Shown here piece after piece: positions 25,845 through 35,660 of a stretch of 64,000 nt of DNA; the stretch's first letter is position 1, and each line of letters starts with the position of its first letter. Position numbers and translations under genes: made by a program. Origin of the DNA: Candidatus Saccharibacteria bacterium oral taxon 488 (GTDB lineage Bacteria > Patescibacteriota > Saccharimonadia > Saccharimonadales > Saccharimonadaceae). The notes under the pieces were generated by a model. That model was not told the DNA's origin and ran no database searches. It saw nothing but the letters and a program-made list of their open reading frames with translations. Where the stretch lies: assembly GCA_013099015.1 (NCBI GenBank), contig CP039998.1, forward strand, positions 372,001 through 436,000, read 5' to 3'.

Positions 25845-26360
25845 CTATAGCGGCGCTTCGACAGCTGCCCAGGTGGCGTCCGGATTGTCATCAGGGATGA
25901 TGATGGTGACTTGGTCGCCGACTTCGATGCGGAAGAAAGTGACGCTGGCAAGCAGGATGCGATATTCACGGCCGTTGGCTTCGACGTAGTAAACGCCGTC
26001 GTGCTGGACGAGCGTGCCGATGACTTGTTTGCGCGAGACCGGGCCGATTTGCTTGTAGATAAAACTGCCGTCCTCGGCGATGGTTAATTTCAAGATGTCG
26101 CCCTCGACGAGCTTGGACTTCGAGGCGTAGTTCGCCGGGATTGGATAATTCTTGCCATCAGGCCCCATCATCATTTGGCCGTCAAACACACCCTCGATCA
26201 CCTTGCCGGCAACATCGTCCGACGAAGTTTTCGGCGTGACGACTTGCCCATCGTCACCAACGATGCTGATCAGCAGCTCCTTGGCCGCCGCTAAGTTGGT
26301 TTCTGCTTCTTGGATGAGCGTCCTGAGGCGCTTCACTTGCTTTTCCGGTAAATCAGACAT
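25845..26360 (-). CDS. Hypothetical protein with N-terminal coiled coil and beta domains
   Basis: 171 residues. The N-terminal 35 residues form an amphipathic helix (LPEKQVKRLRTLIQEAETNL). The rest reads as two small beta domains, with KNYPIPANYASKSKLVEGDI and a repeated 'GDxxxI' turn, like OB/SH3 barrels. Soluble. No known family identified. It precedes its own terminator and follows rplL after a terminator, so it is a single-gene unit. Confidence 0.65.
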   Translation of the reverse strand: MSDLPEKQVKRLRTLIQEAETNLAAAKELLISIVGDDGQVVTPKTSSDDVAGKVIEGVFDGQMMMGPDGKNYPIPANYASKSKLVEGDILKLTIAEDGSFIYKQIGPVSRKQVIGTLVQHDGVYYVEANGREYRILLASVTFFRIEVGDQVTIIIPDDNPDATWAAVEAPL

Positions 26361-26528
26361 ATGGCTCGCATTCCTTGTCTATTTTTGATAGTACGTGAGT
26401 GTAATATAGCACTAATTATGTGAGTGTGCAAGCCCCATTGCCTATTCGCATCGGCTAACGGCTTGTCTTTCCACAAGGATAACAGATAGTCAGGCAAAAA
26501 TGTGGTAATTTTTACCCTTGCAATCAAA

Positions 26529-26554
26529 ATACCGCCCATGGTATAGGGCGGCAT
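26529..26554 (-). terminator. Terminator of the rplJ-rplL operon
   Basis: ATGCCGCCC/GGGCGGTAT hairpin followed by TTTTG on the minus strand, about 40 bases after the rplL stop. Confidence 0.8.
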
Positions 26555-26595
26555 AATGATTTCGAAAACAAATTGGCGTCATGTTCAGAATGAAA

Positions 26596-26973
26596 TTAGC
26601 TGAGCTCAACGCTAGCGCCAGCGTCTTCCAAAGTCTTCTTTGCAGCTTCAGCGTCGTCTTTTGAAACTTTTTCTTTGACTGGTGCTGGAGCGCCGTCAAC
26701 GATAGCTTTTGCTTCACCGAGGCCTAGGCCGGTGATTTCCTTAACAGCCTTGATGACTGCAACTTTTTGAGCACCTGCGTCCTTCAAGGTAACGGTGAAC
26801 TCAGTTTTTTCGTCAGCCGCAGCAGCGTCACCGCCAGCAGCTGGACCAGCAACAGCGACAGCTGCAGCAGCTGGCTCGATGCCGTATTCATCTTTCAAGT
26901 GATTTTTCAATTCGTTAACTTCCAGAACTGTCAACTTGGTCAGTTCTTCAGCCAATTTCTTAATATCAGCCAT
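26596..26973 (-). CDS. rplL: Ribosomal protein bL12 (L7/L12)
   Basis: 125 residues: N-terminal dimerisation helices ([20 protein letters not shown]), an Ala/Gly-rich hinge, and the C-terminal GTPase-factor-binding domain [20 protein letters not shown] with [15 protein letters not shown]. It forms the stalk that recruits elongation factors. AAGGAG precedes the ATG. It is separated from rplJ by a 157-base gap that contains a palindromic RNA-like element (27002-27118). Confidence 0.97.
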   Translation of the reverse strand: MADIKKLAEELTKLTVLEVNELKNHLKDEYGIEPAAAAVAVAGPAAGGDAAAADEKTEFTVTLKDAGAQKVAVIKAVKEITGLGLGEAKAIVDGAPAPVKEKVSKDDAEAAKKTLEDAGASVELS

Positions 26974-27001
26974 GGTATTCTCCTTAGATTATTAATTATT
27001 T

Positions 27002-27118
27002 ATCATCTCGAGTCATCCAATCTTCAACGCCTCCTCTTTTCGCGCCGGGCGCCTTGAATGGCGCTCGGGCTGCAATCGCTGTACGGAGACTTATGAAGAC
27101 CGAATAACTCGAGATGAT
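27002..27118 (-). repeat. Palindromic element, copy B, between rplJ and rplL
   Basis: Outer arms ATCATCTCGAGT (27002-27013) and ACTCGAGATGAT (27107-27118), extended inward by a further stem with several G-U pairs that are possible only in minus-strand RNA. The core (27035-27084) is shared with the element inside the helicase gene at 9616-9663, flanked in both by CTCC/GGAG. The sense-strand apical stem is GCGCC/GGCGC. The folded strand is the mRNA strand, so it may affect processing or the L12:L10 ratio. Confidence 0.85.
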
Positions 27119-27130
27119 TGATTGCTAAAC

Positions 27131-27655
27131 TTAAGCCGCAGCTTTGGCTTCGATGCCGTCCAAAAGTCCGTGCAAATTGCCGCCAAGCGCGCCCACAGTG
27201 TCGTGGACTGGTGAGAGCAATTGTGCCACCACTTCGGCGACAAGCTGGTCTTTGCTTGGCAAGCCTGCCAGCGCCTTGATGTCAGCTTCGTTGATGCCGA
27301 GGCCTTCACCTGAGAAACCACCAGCCAACTGCAGTGCTGGATGCGTCTTTGCAAACGTGTCCAAAACTTTCGCTGGCATGACCTCGTCTTCGGCACTGAT
27401 GGCGTAGACCAACTGGCCAACCAAGAGGTCAGTGTCAGTTTCTTTGTAGGTGTCGACGCCCTGCAATGCTACGCGCACCAAGCGGTTTTTGACCACCTTG
27501 ATGACGACGTTTGCCTCACGAGCAGCCTTGCGCAGCTCTTGCAATTCAGCCACGCTCAGCCCCTGGTACCGCGCAAATGCCGTACCTTTGGCGTCTTTCA
27601 GAAGCTCTGTTAGTTCAGCAACCAAAGTTTGTTTTTTATCGCGTGAAATTGCCAT
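27131..27655 (-). CDS. rplJ: Ribosomal protein uL10
   Basis: 174 residues. It opens MAISRDKKQTLVAELTELLK; the rRNA-binding domain includes YQGLSVAELQELRKAAREAN and VVKNRLVRVAL, and the C-terminal helix binds L12 dimers. GAAAGGA precedes the ATG. The gene sits behind an L10-type leader and a competing terminator (27726-27840), so expression is probably autoregulated by the L10-L12 complex. Confidence 0.96.
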   Translation of the reverse strand: MAISRDKKQTLVAELTELLKDAKGTAFARYQGLSVAELQELRKAAREANVVIKVVKNRLVRVALQGVDTYKETDTDLLVGQLVYAISAEDEVMPAKVLDTFAKTHPALQLAGGFSGEGLGINEADIKALAGLPSKDQLVAEVVAQLLSPVHDTVGALGGNLHGLLDGIEAKAAA

Positions 27656-27725
27656 AAAAATCCTTTCTTTGATTGAGTTAATTTCATTCTTTTCGCCAAT
27701 TTGTTAACGTGCGGTAATGGAGAAT

Positions 27726-27764
27726 CAAAAAGACGTCTTTGATTCTCGCACTACCAAAGACGTC
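27726..27764 (-). terminator. Attenuator in front of rplJ
   Basis: GACGTCTTTG/CAAAGACGTC stem followed by TTTTT on the minus strand. Its 5' arm (27755-27764) includes the bases that close the L10 leader, so terminator and leader fold exclude each other. Confidence 0.75.
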
Positions 27765-27840
27765 AAATAAAACTGTTCGTTTCATCCCTCGGCGGCATTT
27801 TTATACCTCAGTTCCCTTCGGTCGCGCGCTGTCTTTGGTA
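27753..27840 (-). promoter_or_regulatory. L10 leader (autoregulatory element)
   Basis: ACCAAAGAC (27831-27839) pairs with GTCTTTGGT (27753-27761) around an internal region containing GCCGCCGAGGGATGAA. It resembles the L10 leader of other bacteria, whose ends read CCGAAGACAGC and GTCTTTGG and whose interior has TGCCGAGG, the binding site for L10(L12)4. Confidence 0.75.
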
Positions 27841-27852
27841 ATGTTCATTAGA

Positions 27853-27881
27853 ATTGTAGCAGAAATGACAACGGGATGCAA
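27853..27881 (-). promoter_or_regulatory. rplJ promoter
   Basis: Extended -10 TGC-TACAAT (27853-27858), 17-base spacer, -35 TTGCAT (27876-27881). Transcription would start close to the first base of the leader. Confidence 0.65.
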
Positions 27882-28062
27882 GATAATGTTGGCGTTATTT
27901 TAATGGATTTTTGTATGGGCATTGACGAGTGCGTTTATTTCTACGGTTTCTAGATAGCACATCTCTTACGAATGGTGTCGTACCCCCAGACGCCGTATGC
28001 TTCGTGGTTATCAATTGCATAATCAAGCTGTTACGATATAAAGAACGCACCTTAACACGGGC

Positions 28063-28100
28063 TTGACTGGCTAACCTTGGAAAACTATAAGCGCTATAAT
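28063..28100 (+). promoter_or_regulatory. Promoter(s) upstream of the small ORF at 28149
   Basis: TTGACT (28063-28068) and TATAAG (28086-28091) at 17-base spacing. A second box TATAAT at 28095-28100 may serve an alternative start. The stretch 27890-28060 shows nothing else identifiable. Confidence 0.5.
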
Positions 28101-28148
28101 AAACTCGAGACATGGGATGGTAGTTTTATCATAAAGGAGGGCGAATAT

Positions 28149-28259
28149 ATGAGAAAACTATTAATGCTAATATACACAATGGTACTTGTCGCGGTTTTGG
28201 AGGAAACTTTACATTTCCTTGGTACAATACGCCGATGCCGTACGACCGAGGTCAGATAA
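28149..28259 (+). CDS. Small hydrophobic peptide, possibly frameshifted secreted peptide
   Basis: 36 residues (MRKLLMLIYTMVLVAVLEET...). GGAGG lies 8 bases upstream of the ATG, so translation is likely. The first 15 residues look like a signal peptide. In this frame the tail is unremarkable, but the -1 frame, open to 28276, reads GFGGNFTFPWYNTPMPYDRG and so on, a plausible mature aromatic/glycine-rich peptide. A one-base change or frameshift near GCGGTTTTGG would join signal and peptide. No family recognised. Confidence 0.5.
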   Translation: MRKLLMLIYTMVLVAVLEETLHFLGTIRRCRTTEVR

Positions 28260-28301
28260 ATAATCTATATAATTAATTGGTACGCCAGAAAAGAGGGTAA
28301 T

Positions 28302-28928
28302 ATGAATAAAAATAATCGTCATGGAGATAGTTTGGTGAACAAGAAAAAAGCGTCTATCTTAATGATAGCAGTGTTATTATTGGCTGTTACTATTGTCCTA
28401 TATCTAATATCATTTTATCAGGTTAATACTCGCAAAAATACGCCAATGCGGACAGTGCAGATGTCTACTATGCATCCTGTCTACGGGTCTGTGGAGTCAA
28501 TGATCAATGCAAAAGAGACTTCGCTGGTGGCAGAAGCGGTGGTTATGGACAACGGAACAGTACGGTCAGTTCGCGACGTGGCTGATGAGAATGTGCCACC
28601 AGATGTGCACACTGACTATGTCATTGAGCTGACAAGAGTTATCAAGGGGGATGCTAGAGTTAAGTCGGCAACTATTGCTCTTATGGGTGGTGCTGTGAAC
28701 GGAACTAATTACGTCCTAGAGGGTGTACCGACCCTAAAGAAAGGTGATCATATTCTAGTGTTTGCTTCTCGTGGGCGTGATAGTAAATATTATCCGCTAT
28801 CTGGCGGAACAGCAATTGCAAAGTATAGCGGCAGAGGCCAATACAGTTTGACCAAGGAAACAATTGCCGGTAACGGAGACAATGACAGAAGTTTCACTGC
28901 AGATAGCTTGAAAAGTATGGTGAAGTAG
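28302..28928 (+). CDS. Membrane-anchored extracytoplasmic protein of unknown function
   Basis: 208 residues. One N-terminal helix (about residues 17-41) anchors an extracellular domain. VTLxxVIKGD-like wording (VIELTRVIKGDARVKSATI) and LKKGDHILVFASR resemble small beta-rich surface proteins or lipoproteins of Gram-positive bacteria; there is no lipobox. GAGGG lies upstream of the ATG. It probably shares the promoter at 28063 with the small ORF. Confidence 0.65.
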   Translation: MNKNNRHGDSLVNKKKASILMIAVLLLAVTIVLYLISFYQVNTRKNTPMRTVQMSTMHPVYGSVESMINAKETSLVAEAVVMDNGTVRSVRDVADENVPPDVHTDYVIELTRVIKGDARVKSATIALMGGAVNGTNYVLEGVPTLKKGDHILVFASRGRDSKYYPLSGGTAIAKYSGRGQYSLTKETIAGNGDNDRSFTADSLKSMVK

Positions 28929-28960
28929 GCTCGCGGAGCAGTTTAGGTTAACATTGGCAT

Positions 28961-29004
28961 AGAATAACTCCACCGGATATCTTGGGCGGAGTTATTCTAT
29001 TTTG
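28961..29004. terminator. Bidirectional terminator between 28928 and rplA
   Basis: AGAATAACTCC (28961-28971) pairs with GGAGTTATTCT (28988-28998), with T-rich sequence after the stem on the plus strand. It may also serve the convergent rplA transcript. Confidence 0.7.
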
Positions 29005-29028
29005 GGTGCGTCGCGCGCGAAACCAATA

Positions 29029-30048
29029 TTACAAACTAGTTTCAACTTTTACGCTCGGCCCCATAGTGGTGGCGACGGCGATAGATTTGACATAAATGCC
29101 CTTGAGGCTGGATGGCTTTTGGGCGTTCAGGCTAGCGAGGAAGGCGCGGGTGTTTTCCGCCAGTTTGTCAGCGCCAAACGAAACCTTGCCGATTGACAAG
29201 TGGACGATGGCTTGCTTATCGACGCGGTACTCGACTTTGCCGGCCTTGGCTTCAGACACGGCTTTGGCGACGTCGGTGGCAACGGTGCCGGACTTTGGAT
29301 TTGGCATCAAACCGCGCGGGCCGAGCAACCGGGCGTACTTGCCAAGCTTTGGCATATACTGCGGTGTTGCGACCAAGATATCAAAGTTCAGTTCTTCCTT
29401 GTCGAGTTGGCTTAGGAATTCCTCGTCGCCAACGATGTCAGCACCAGCCTTCTTGGCAGCAGCATGTTCGGTCTCCGGTGCGAACACTGCCACGCGAACG
29501 TCCTTGCCGGTACCATGTGGTAGCGCTACGGTCGAGCGAATGTTTTGGTCGGCTTGGCGTGGATCAACACCGAGGCGAACATGAATTTCAACGCTGGCGT
29601 CGAACTTGACTGGGCTGGTCTCGGTGGCTAGTTTCAGCGCTTCGTCAAGGCTGTACAGTTTATTTTTCTCAATCTTCTTCGCAGCTTCCTGGTATTTCTT
29701 GCCGCGGCGTTCCAGGCGTGGGCGAGTGATTGGCTTTGGGCCTTTCTTGGCATGTGCTTCGGCATCGTCGGATTGCGGCGTGGTGTCGCCTGCTTCTTTG
29801 CGGGCTTCCTTTTCGGCTTTCTCGGCAGCCTCGTCGAGGGCTTTTTGACTGCGTTTGCCGGCCTTGGCAACAACGGCTTCGCGCTCGGCGATAACGTCTT
29901 TATCTTTGACGTCGTGCGGCTTACTGCTCTCAGGGGCGCCTGACTCAGCTTCGGCAATTGCCGCTTCAATCTCAGCGATAGTGTTCTTGTCGCTGACTGC
30001 TAGTTGTAGTTCTGCTGCTTTTTCGAGCAGCTCGGCTTTCTTGGCCAT
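29029..30048 (-). CDS. rplA: Ribosomal protein uL1 with long N-terminal extension
   Basis: 339 residues against the usual 230 or so. The L1 core starts near residue 115 (RGKKYQEAAKKIEKNKLYSL) and contains DPRQADQNIRSTVALPHGTG and GPRGLMPNPKSGTV. The extra N-terminal part begins with a helical ELLEKAAELQLAVSDKNTIAE motif, reminiscent of SAP/HeH nucleic-acid-binding modules, followed by a highly charged Ala/Glu/Lys linker. L1 binds the stalk region of 23S rRNA. It is separated here from rplK and rplJ. Confidence 0.93.
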   Translation of the reverse strand: MAKKAELLEKAAELQLAVSDKNTIAEIEAAIAEAESGAPESSKPHDVKDKDVIAEREAVVAKAGKRSQKALDEAAEKAEKEARKEAGDTTPQSDDAEAHAKKGPKPITRPRLERRGKKYQEAAKKIEKNKLYSLDEALKLATETSPVKFDASVEIHVRLGVDPRQADQNIRSTVALPHGTGKDVRVAVFAPETEHAAAKKAGADIVGDEEFLSQLDKEELNFDILVATPQYMPKLGKYARLLGPRGLMPNPKSGTVATDVAKAVSEAKAGKVEYRVDKQAIVHLSIGKVSFGADKLAENTRAFLASLNAQKPSSLKGIYVKSIAVATTMGPSVKVETSL

Positions 30049-30156
30049 ACTAATCCTTTCTGTGGTACAAGCGGCGACTCGCGACCTCTCGGGCGAATCT
30101 GCCTCCCAGCATTGATTTGATGATGGTGAAATTATAGCATAATCAGGTGTTTACGA

Positions 30157-31872
30157 CTAGTCTTTTGTCTCGTCACTCCAGGTGAAAGGCATAATGCCAG
30201 ATATACTCTTGATCGGTACAAAATAAACAAGTCCCTTACCGCTCGCGTCTTTGATTCGTAGCATTGGCTGACCGTGACTGAGCGGGAAATCTGCTATTGA
30301 CGTTATCTTTTCCTGGTGCCTGGCCATCTCTGGTATGACGAGGCTAATGGTGTCGCCGCAAATCTCAAATGGCTCTTCGCCGGGTTCAGATATCGCGGCC
30401 GGTAGCTCGGCGATTTCCTCTGGTGAGTATGAGCCTGACTCGTAAATATTGATGTCAATTGCCCAATACTTGTTCACCATACAGGATACCAAATTTCCTC
30501 GGTACAGATCATTAAAAATATGGCACAGCTCTGATCGCGCCTCGTCGATAACATCTTCGAGCATTTTTTGCTGTTGCCAGAGACAGGTGTTTATGAACTC
30601 GTTGCTCTTAATGAGCTCGGTCGCAAGAGTCGCAGTGTTATGTAAATTATCAATCAAATCGTGGTCGGGTTTAGAAGGTGTGATATCTGGATCATCCTGA
30701 CGAATACACGTGTTAAGATGTATGCTGTCAGGAATGATAAAGAGTAAATCATCGGGTGATTTCTCATCAATATTTTCTAGGACGATAGCCAATCGTCTTC
30801 TGCCATGTACCTCGAGCACATCAAACCCTTCGGATCGCAACTGGGTAAACGAGGCTGTCTCGCTGCGGATATCACCTAAGGGAGCTTGTCGGTATACAAT
30901 GCCTTGTCCAGAAAATACACCGTTTTCGCAAAAATCGCTACCGACGACAGCCTCTAGATCTTTTATTAGTTTGTTAAAATCATCTTCATCAGAATAAGCT
31001 GCCGTGTCTTCAATTTTATGTATTATATTTCGCGTTACCTCATTATTTAAGAAATCAATAACGTCGATGTTTTCGTTGGCGTCGACCGGTTCATCAGTTA
31101 TTTCAATGTTAATGACATTATCACGCGAGATGGCGTGAGACATACCATTAAGGTCGACTATTTCAAAATATGGATAATTGTCCTCCATTGTTACAGAAAT
31201 ACATTGAGCGTTAATAGTGTCATTATCATATCTTAGGCTGGGGTGTAGCGTTACGATTGACACAGTATTATCGTTAGCGATGACGTCAAGATAGTTGTTG
31301 ATATTATCAAGCGTATTTTGGATGAGCATGGCCTGCTCTTCGGGCGAAGCGATCTGATAGCGTCGTTTCGCCAGTAGGACGTCAATTTCACGGACTTGGT
31401 TCAAAATATAAGAGAATGTATTTCGGGGTTTTTCATTTGAGGTCAATTTGTCGACATCAAGTTGTAGTAGGGTTTCTGGTGACAGAGGGATGGCTTTGTC
31501 GCCAATTGCTAGTGCGACGACGCGTTGTTTGGTGGTGATACTAACTCCGGCAACGCACTCTTCAGTCGAAACGGTTGTATAGGTAAACGGCCCTAGCTCA
31601 CCATTCGTCTGTTCAACACCAAGTCCGCCGTCTGGTAATTCGTGAGCGATTGTGACAGTGGCCGCTTCGCCGAGGCACTGTGGGTCAAAATAGCATGTCG
31701 AGAAATCTTGCGTTAGTTTGTCGGGGTGATACTCTGGCGGTATGTCGCTTAGTTTTTCACTGCTATATGCGGCGAGGTCTCGGTTGATGCTTGCGACATT
31801 GCGCCAAAATGATGGACTGTGCAGCTCTGAGAGTAAATCTATTCGAGTCGCTTTTAGTCGGTCGTGTTCCAT
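30157..31872 (-). CDS. Large protein of unknown function
   Basis: 571 residues, acidic, soluble, no recognised domain. Alternating strands and helices throughout; segments such as SIVTLHPSLRYDNDTINAQC and FEICGDTISLVIPEMARHQE suggest repeated small beta domains. No signal peptide. The -10 TATAAC/TATATA box ends 7-9 bases before the ATG. It is divergent from another orphan gene (31981) across a short shared promoter region, which may link them functionally. Confidence 0.6.
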   Translation of the reverse strand: MEHDRLKATRIDLLSELHSPSFWRNVASINRDLAAYSSEKLSDIPPEYHPDKLTQDFSTCYFDPQCLGEAATVTIAHELPDGGLGVEQTNGELGPFTYTTVSTEECVAGVSITTKQRVVALAIGDKAIPLSPETLLQLDVDKLTSNEKPRNTFSYILNQVREIDVLLAKRRYQIASPEEQAMLIQNTLDNINNYLDVIANDNTVSIVTLHPSLRYDNDTINAQCISVTMEDNYPYFEIVDLNGMSHAISRDNVINIEITDEPVDANENIDVIDFLNNEVTRNIIHKIEDTAAYSDEDDFNKLIKDLEAVVGSDFCENGVFSGQGIVYRQAPLGDIRSETASFTQLRSEGFDVLEVHGRRRLAIVLENIDEKSPDDLLFIIPDSIHLNTCIRQDDPDITPSKPDHDLIDNLHNTATLATELIKSNEFINTCLWQQQKMLEDVIDEARSELCHIFNDLYRGNLVSCMVNKYWAIDINIYESGSYSPEEIAELPAAISEPGEEPFEICGDTISLVIPEMARHQEKITSIADFPLSHGQPMLRIKDASGKGLVYFVPIKSISGIMPFTWSDETKD

Positions 31873-31945
31873 GGGATTAGTTATATACTACCACTGTTGT
31901 TGGGGCAAGCATGAGCTGCTTGGGTGGCGAAGTACGACGGATATA

Positions 31946-31974
31946 TTGTAAAAATAGATTAAATATGGTATTGT
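31946..31974 (+). promoter_or_regulatory. Promoter of the 31981 gene
   Basis: -35 TTGTAA (31946-31951), 17-base spacer, -10 TATTGT (31969-31974). Start at ATG 31981 leaves 6 bases, as in the other leaderless genes. ATG 31975 directly abuts the box and would not be transcribed. Confidence 0.55.
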
Positions 31975-31980
31975 ATGAAC

Positions 31981-33881
<1,901 letters not shown>

Positions 33882-33932
33882 TTCATAGGTTACGAGACAA
33901 GACGTCGGGCGCCTGGTTGGCTGTAGTAGAAG

Positions 33933-34493
33933 TTATTGCCGCAAGGCAACCAGCTGCCCGTCGTCAGTAAATTTGATGATCCGTGAAGGCACTACCCCTG
34001 TCACTTCCCCGCTGTCAACGTAGACAGCCACCTGATCGCCAAAATACGCGATCGCCTCGTTGATTGTGGCGGCTGGTAGTTGCTCGCCGGGGTTAGCGCT
34101 TGGTGCGAGCAGTGGACCGACCAGTCGAATCAGCTCAGATAATGCTGTGTCTGGTGGTACGGCACGAAATGCCAAGGTTGCGTCAGTACGTACTAGGTGT
34201 GGCATAAAGTCGGGGCTGACCCTGGCAGCAATAGTGGTCGGCCGTTCGCAGTACAGCTGGTCATAGATATACCGCTGCTTGGTGGTGAGTTCGGGAATGT
34301 TGTCGGCGCTACTAAGCAGGATGATGCAGGATTTGGTGCGGTCACGCTGGCGTACGCGGTACAGCTCATCAACTGCCCTCGGGCTATCAGCTCGAGCGAG
34401 CAGGCCATAAATGGTGTCAGTTGGCGCCACGACGAGTTTGTCAGCTCGTAGCGCCTCGATAACGACAGTATCAAGTAAGTTTTTGGTGATCAC
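33933..34493 (-). CDS. Sua5/YciO/YrdC family L-threonylcarbamoyladenylate synthase
   Basis: 186 residues. Signature KLVVAPTDTIYGLLARA, then RQRDRTKSCIILL and PLLAPSANPGEQLPA. It makes the threonylcarbamoyl-AMP used for t6A37 in ANN-decoding tRNAs. Start is set at GTG 34493 because TATAAT ends 6 bases before it; upstream in-frame codons would lie before the transcription start. A SUA5-type C-terminal domain is absent, so it is the short TsaC-like form. Confidence 0.88.
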   Translation of the reverse strand: MITKNLLDTVVIEALRADKLVVAPTDTIYGLLARADSPRAVDELYRVRQRDRTKSCIILLSSADNIPELTTKQRYIYDQLYCERPTTIAARVSPDFMPHLVRTDATLAFRAVPPDTALSELIRLVGPLLAPSANPGEQLPAATINEAIAYFGDQVAVYVDSGEVTGVVPSRIIKFTDDGQLVALRQ

Positions 34494-34499
34494 CAAATG

Positions 34500-34505
34500 A
34501 TTATA
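34500..34505 (-). promoter_or_regulatory. Leaderless promoter of the tsaC-like gene
   Basis: TGG-TATAAT, 6 bases to a GTG start. Confidence 0.6.
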
Positions 34506-34511
34506 CCACAA

Positions 34512-34543
34512 TAAAATTGCTCCCACGGCAGGGAGCAATTTTA
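34512..34543 (-). terminator. Terminator after rplK
   Basis: Thirteen-base stem TAAAATTGCTCCC/GGGAGCAATTTTA with A/T-rich ends, symmetrical, so it can work on either strand. It separates rplK from the tsaC-like gene. Confidence 0.8.
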
Positions 34544-34559
34544 GACGAACAGGTGTAAA

Positions 34560-34985
34560 TTAGGCGGCGACTTCTACGCCCATTGAGCGAGCGGAACCAG
34601 CAACGACTTTCATCGCGCCCTCGATGTCGATGGCGTTTAGCTGATCCATTTTTGCTTCGGCAATTTCCTGAAGCTGTGCGCGAGTGATTGTGCCAACTTT
34701 CTCGGCGTGCGGCTTGCCTGAACCCTTTTGAATGCCGGCTTTTTCGCGGATCATATCATCGACTGGCTGGCCAAGCGATTTCCACGTAAAGGTGCGATCT
34801 TCAAACACCTGAATGTGGACGATAACGTCCTTGCCCATCATATCTTTGGTGGCGTCGTTGAATGGATTGATGAAATCCATCATGTTCAGCCCCCACTGAC
34901 CGAGGGTTGAGCCGACTGGTGGCCCGGCGGTTGCTCGTCCGGCAGGGATGCGTAGTTTTAGATTACCGATAACTTTCTTTGCCAT
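34560..34985 (-). CDS. rplK: Ribosomal protein uL11
   Basis: 141 residues. IGNLKLRIPAGRATAGPPVG and LGQWGLNMMDF at the N-terminus, then the rRNA-binding C-terminal domain with the signature MDQLNAIDIEGAMKVVAGSA. Part of the GTPase-associated centre. AAGAGGAAAC precedes the ATG. Normally followed by rplA, but here ended by its own terminator. Confidence 0.97.
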   Translation of the reverse strand: MAKKVIGNLKLRIPAGRATAGPPVGSTLGQWGLNMMDFINPFNDATKDMMGKDVIVHIQVFEDRTFTWKSLGQPVDDMIREKAGIQKGSGKPHAEKVGTITRAQLQEIAEAKMDQLNAIDIEGAMKVVAGSARSMGVEVAA

Positions 34986-35039
34986 AGTTTCCTCTTATTT
35001 TTTCCGTGCGTAACCACTGTATTATAACGAAAATTGTGC

Positions 35040-35045
35040 TAGAAT
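35040..35045 (+). promoter_or_regulatory. Leaderless promoter of the 35052 gene
   Basis: TGC-TAGAAT, 6 bases to the ATG. Confidence 0.55.
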
Positions 35046-35051
35046 ACAAGC

Positions 35052-35621
35052 ATGAACGCTCGCAGCATCAAGCCAATTCGTCGCCTGATCAACATGTTTG
35101 GGGCGCTCGCTTACAGCCTGTTGATTTTCACTTATGCGGTTATCGTCGGTGCTGGGTTGTTGTGGCTGGCGCGTAGTGGCCTACTCATGCAGCTCGGTGT
35201 ATCGCCAGAGACAGTCCAGCCGGCACCCACCCCGCCCACTACGCCGATTGATACGACGCCTCGTGCAGTACCGTTTATGTTGCAGGTCGTGCAGCTGATG
35301 TTGATGTCGGTGATGACAGTCGCGGTGTTGGGTGTGGTGGTGATGCTACCGTATTGGCTGGGGCGCTGCGGCTCGTATCTACTGAAGCGCAGTATTCGAT
35401 TATGTCACAGCCAAGTGACGCTGGCAACCCTGTTGTTCGGCAAGATATTGGCGTGTGGCATCGGAACGGTGCCGGTGCTGATCATGGCGATGTATGATGC
35501 TAGGCAGTGGCCGATCGCGGCGGTGCTACTCGGAGTAATTACGGTGGCGCTGGTCCTCTTTGCTACGCAACACTACCTCGCCAAAAGTAGCGAGGTAGTT
35601 GAAGCCAAGGATGTCTGGTAG
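35052..35621 (+). CDS. Four-helix membrane protein of unknown function
   Basis: 189 residues. Hydrophobic segments near residues 14-42, 74-105, 128-150 and 155-175, with a Pro/Thr-rich extracytoplasmic loop (PAPTPPTTPIDTTP) after the first. It has the pattern of DUF2975-like membrane proteins but no decisive motif. It interrupts the nusG-rplK order on the opposite strand. Leaderless promoter. Confidence 0.65.
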   Translation: MNARSIKPIRRLINMFGALAYSLLIFTYAVIVGAGLLWLARSGLLMQLGVSPETVQPAPTPPTTPIDTTPRAVPFMLQVVQLMLMSVMTVAVLGVVVMLPYWLGRCGSYLLKRSIRLCHSQVTLATLLFGKILACGIGTVPVLIMAMYDARQWPIAAVLLGVITVALVLFATQHYLAKSSEVVEAKDVW

Positions 35622-35660
35622 CTTGGTGGTGTATCGCCGCGCGGCCAGATGATCAGGCGG

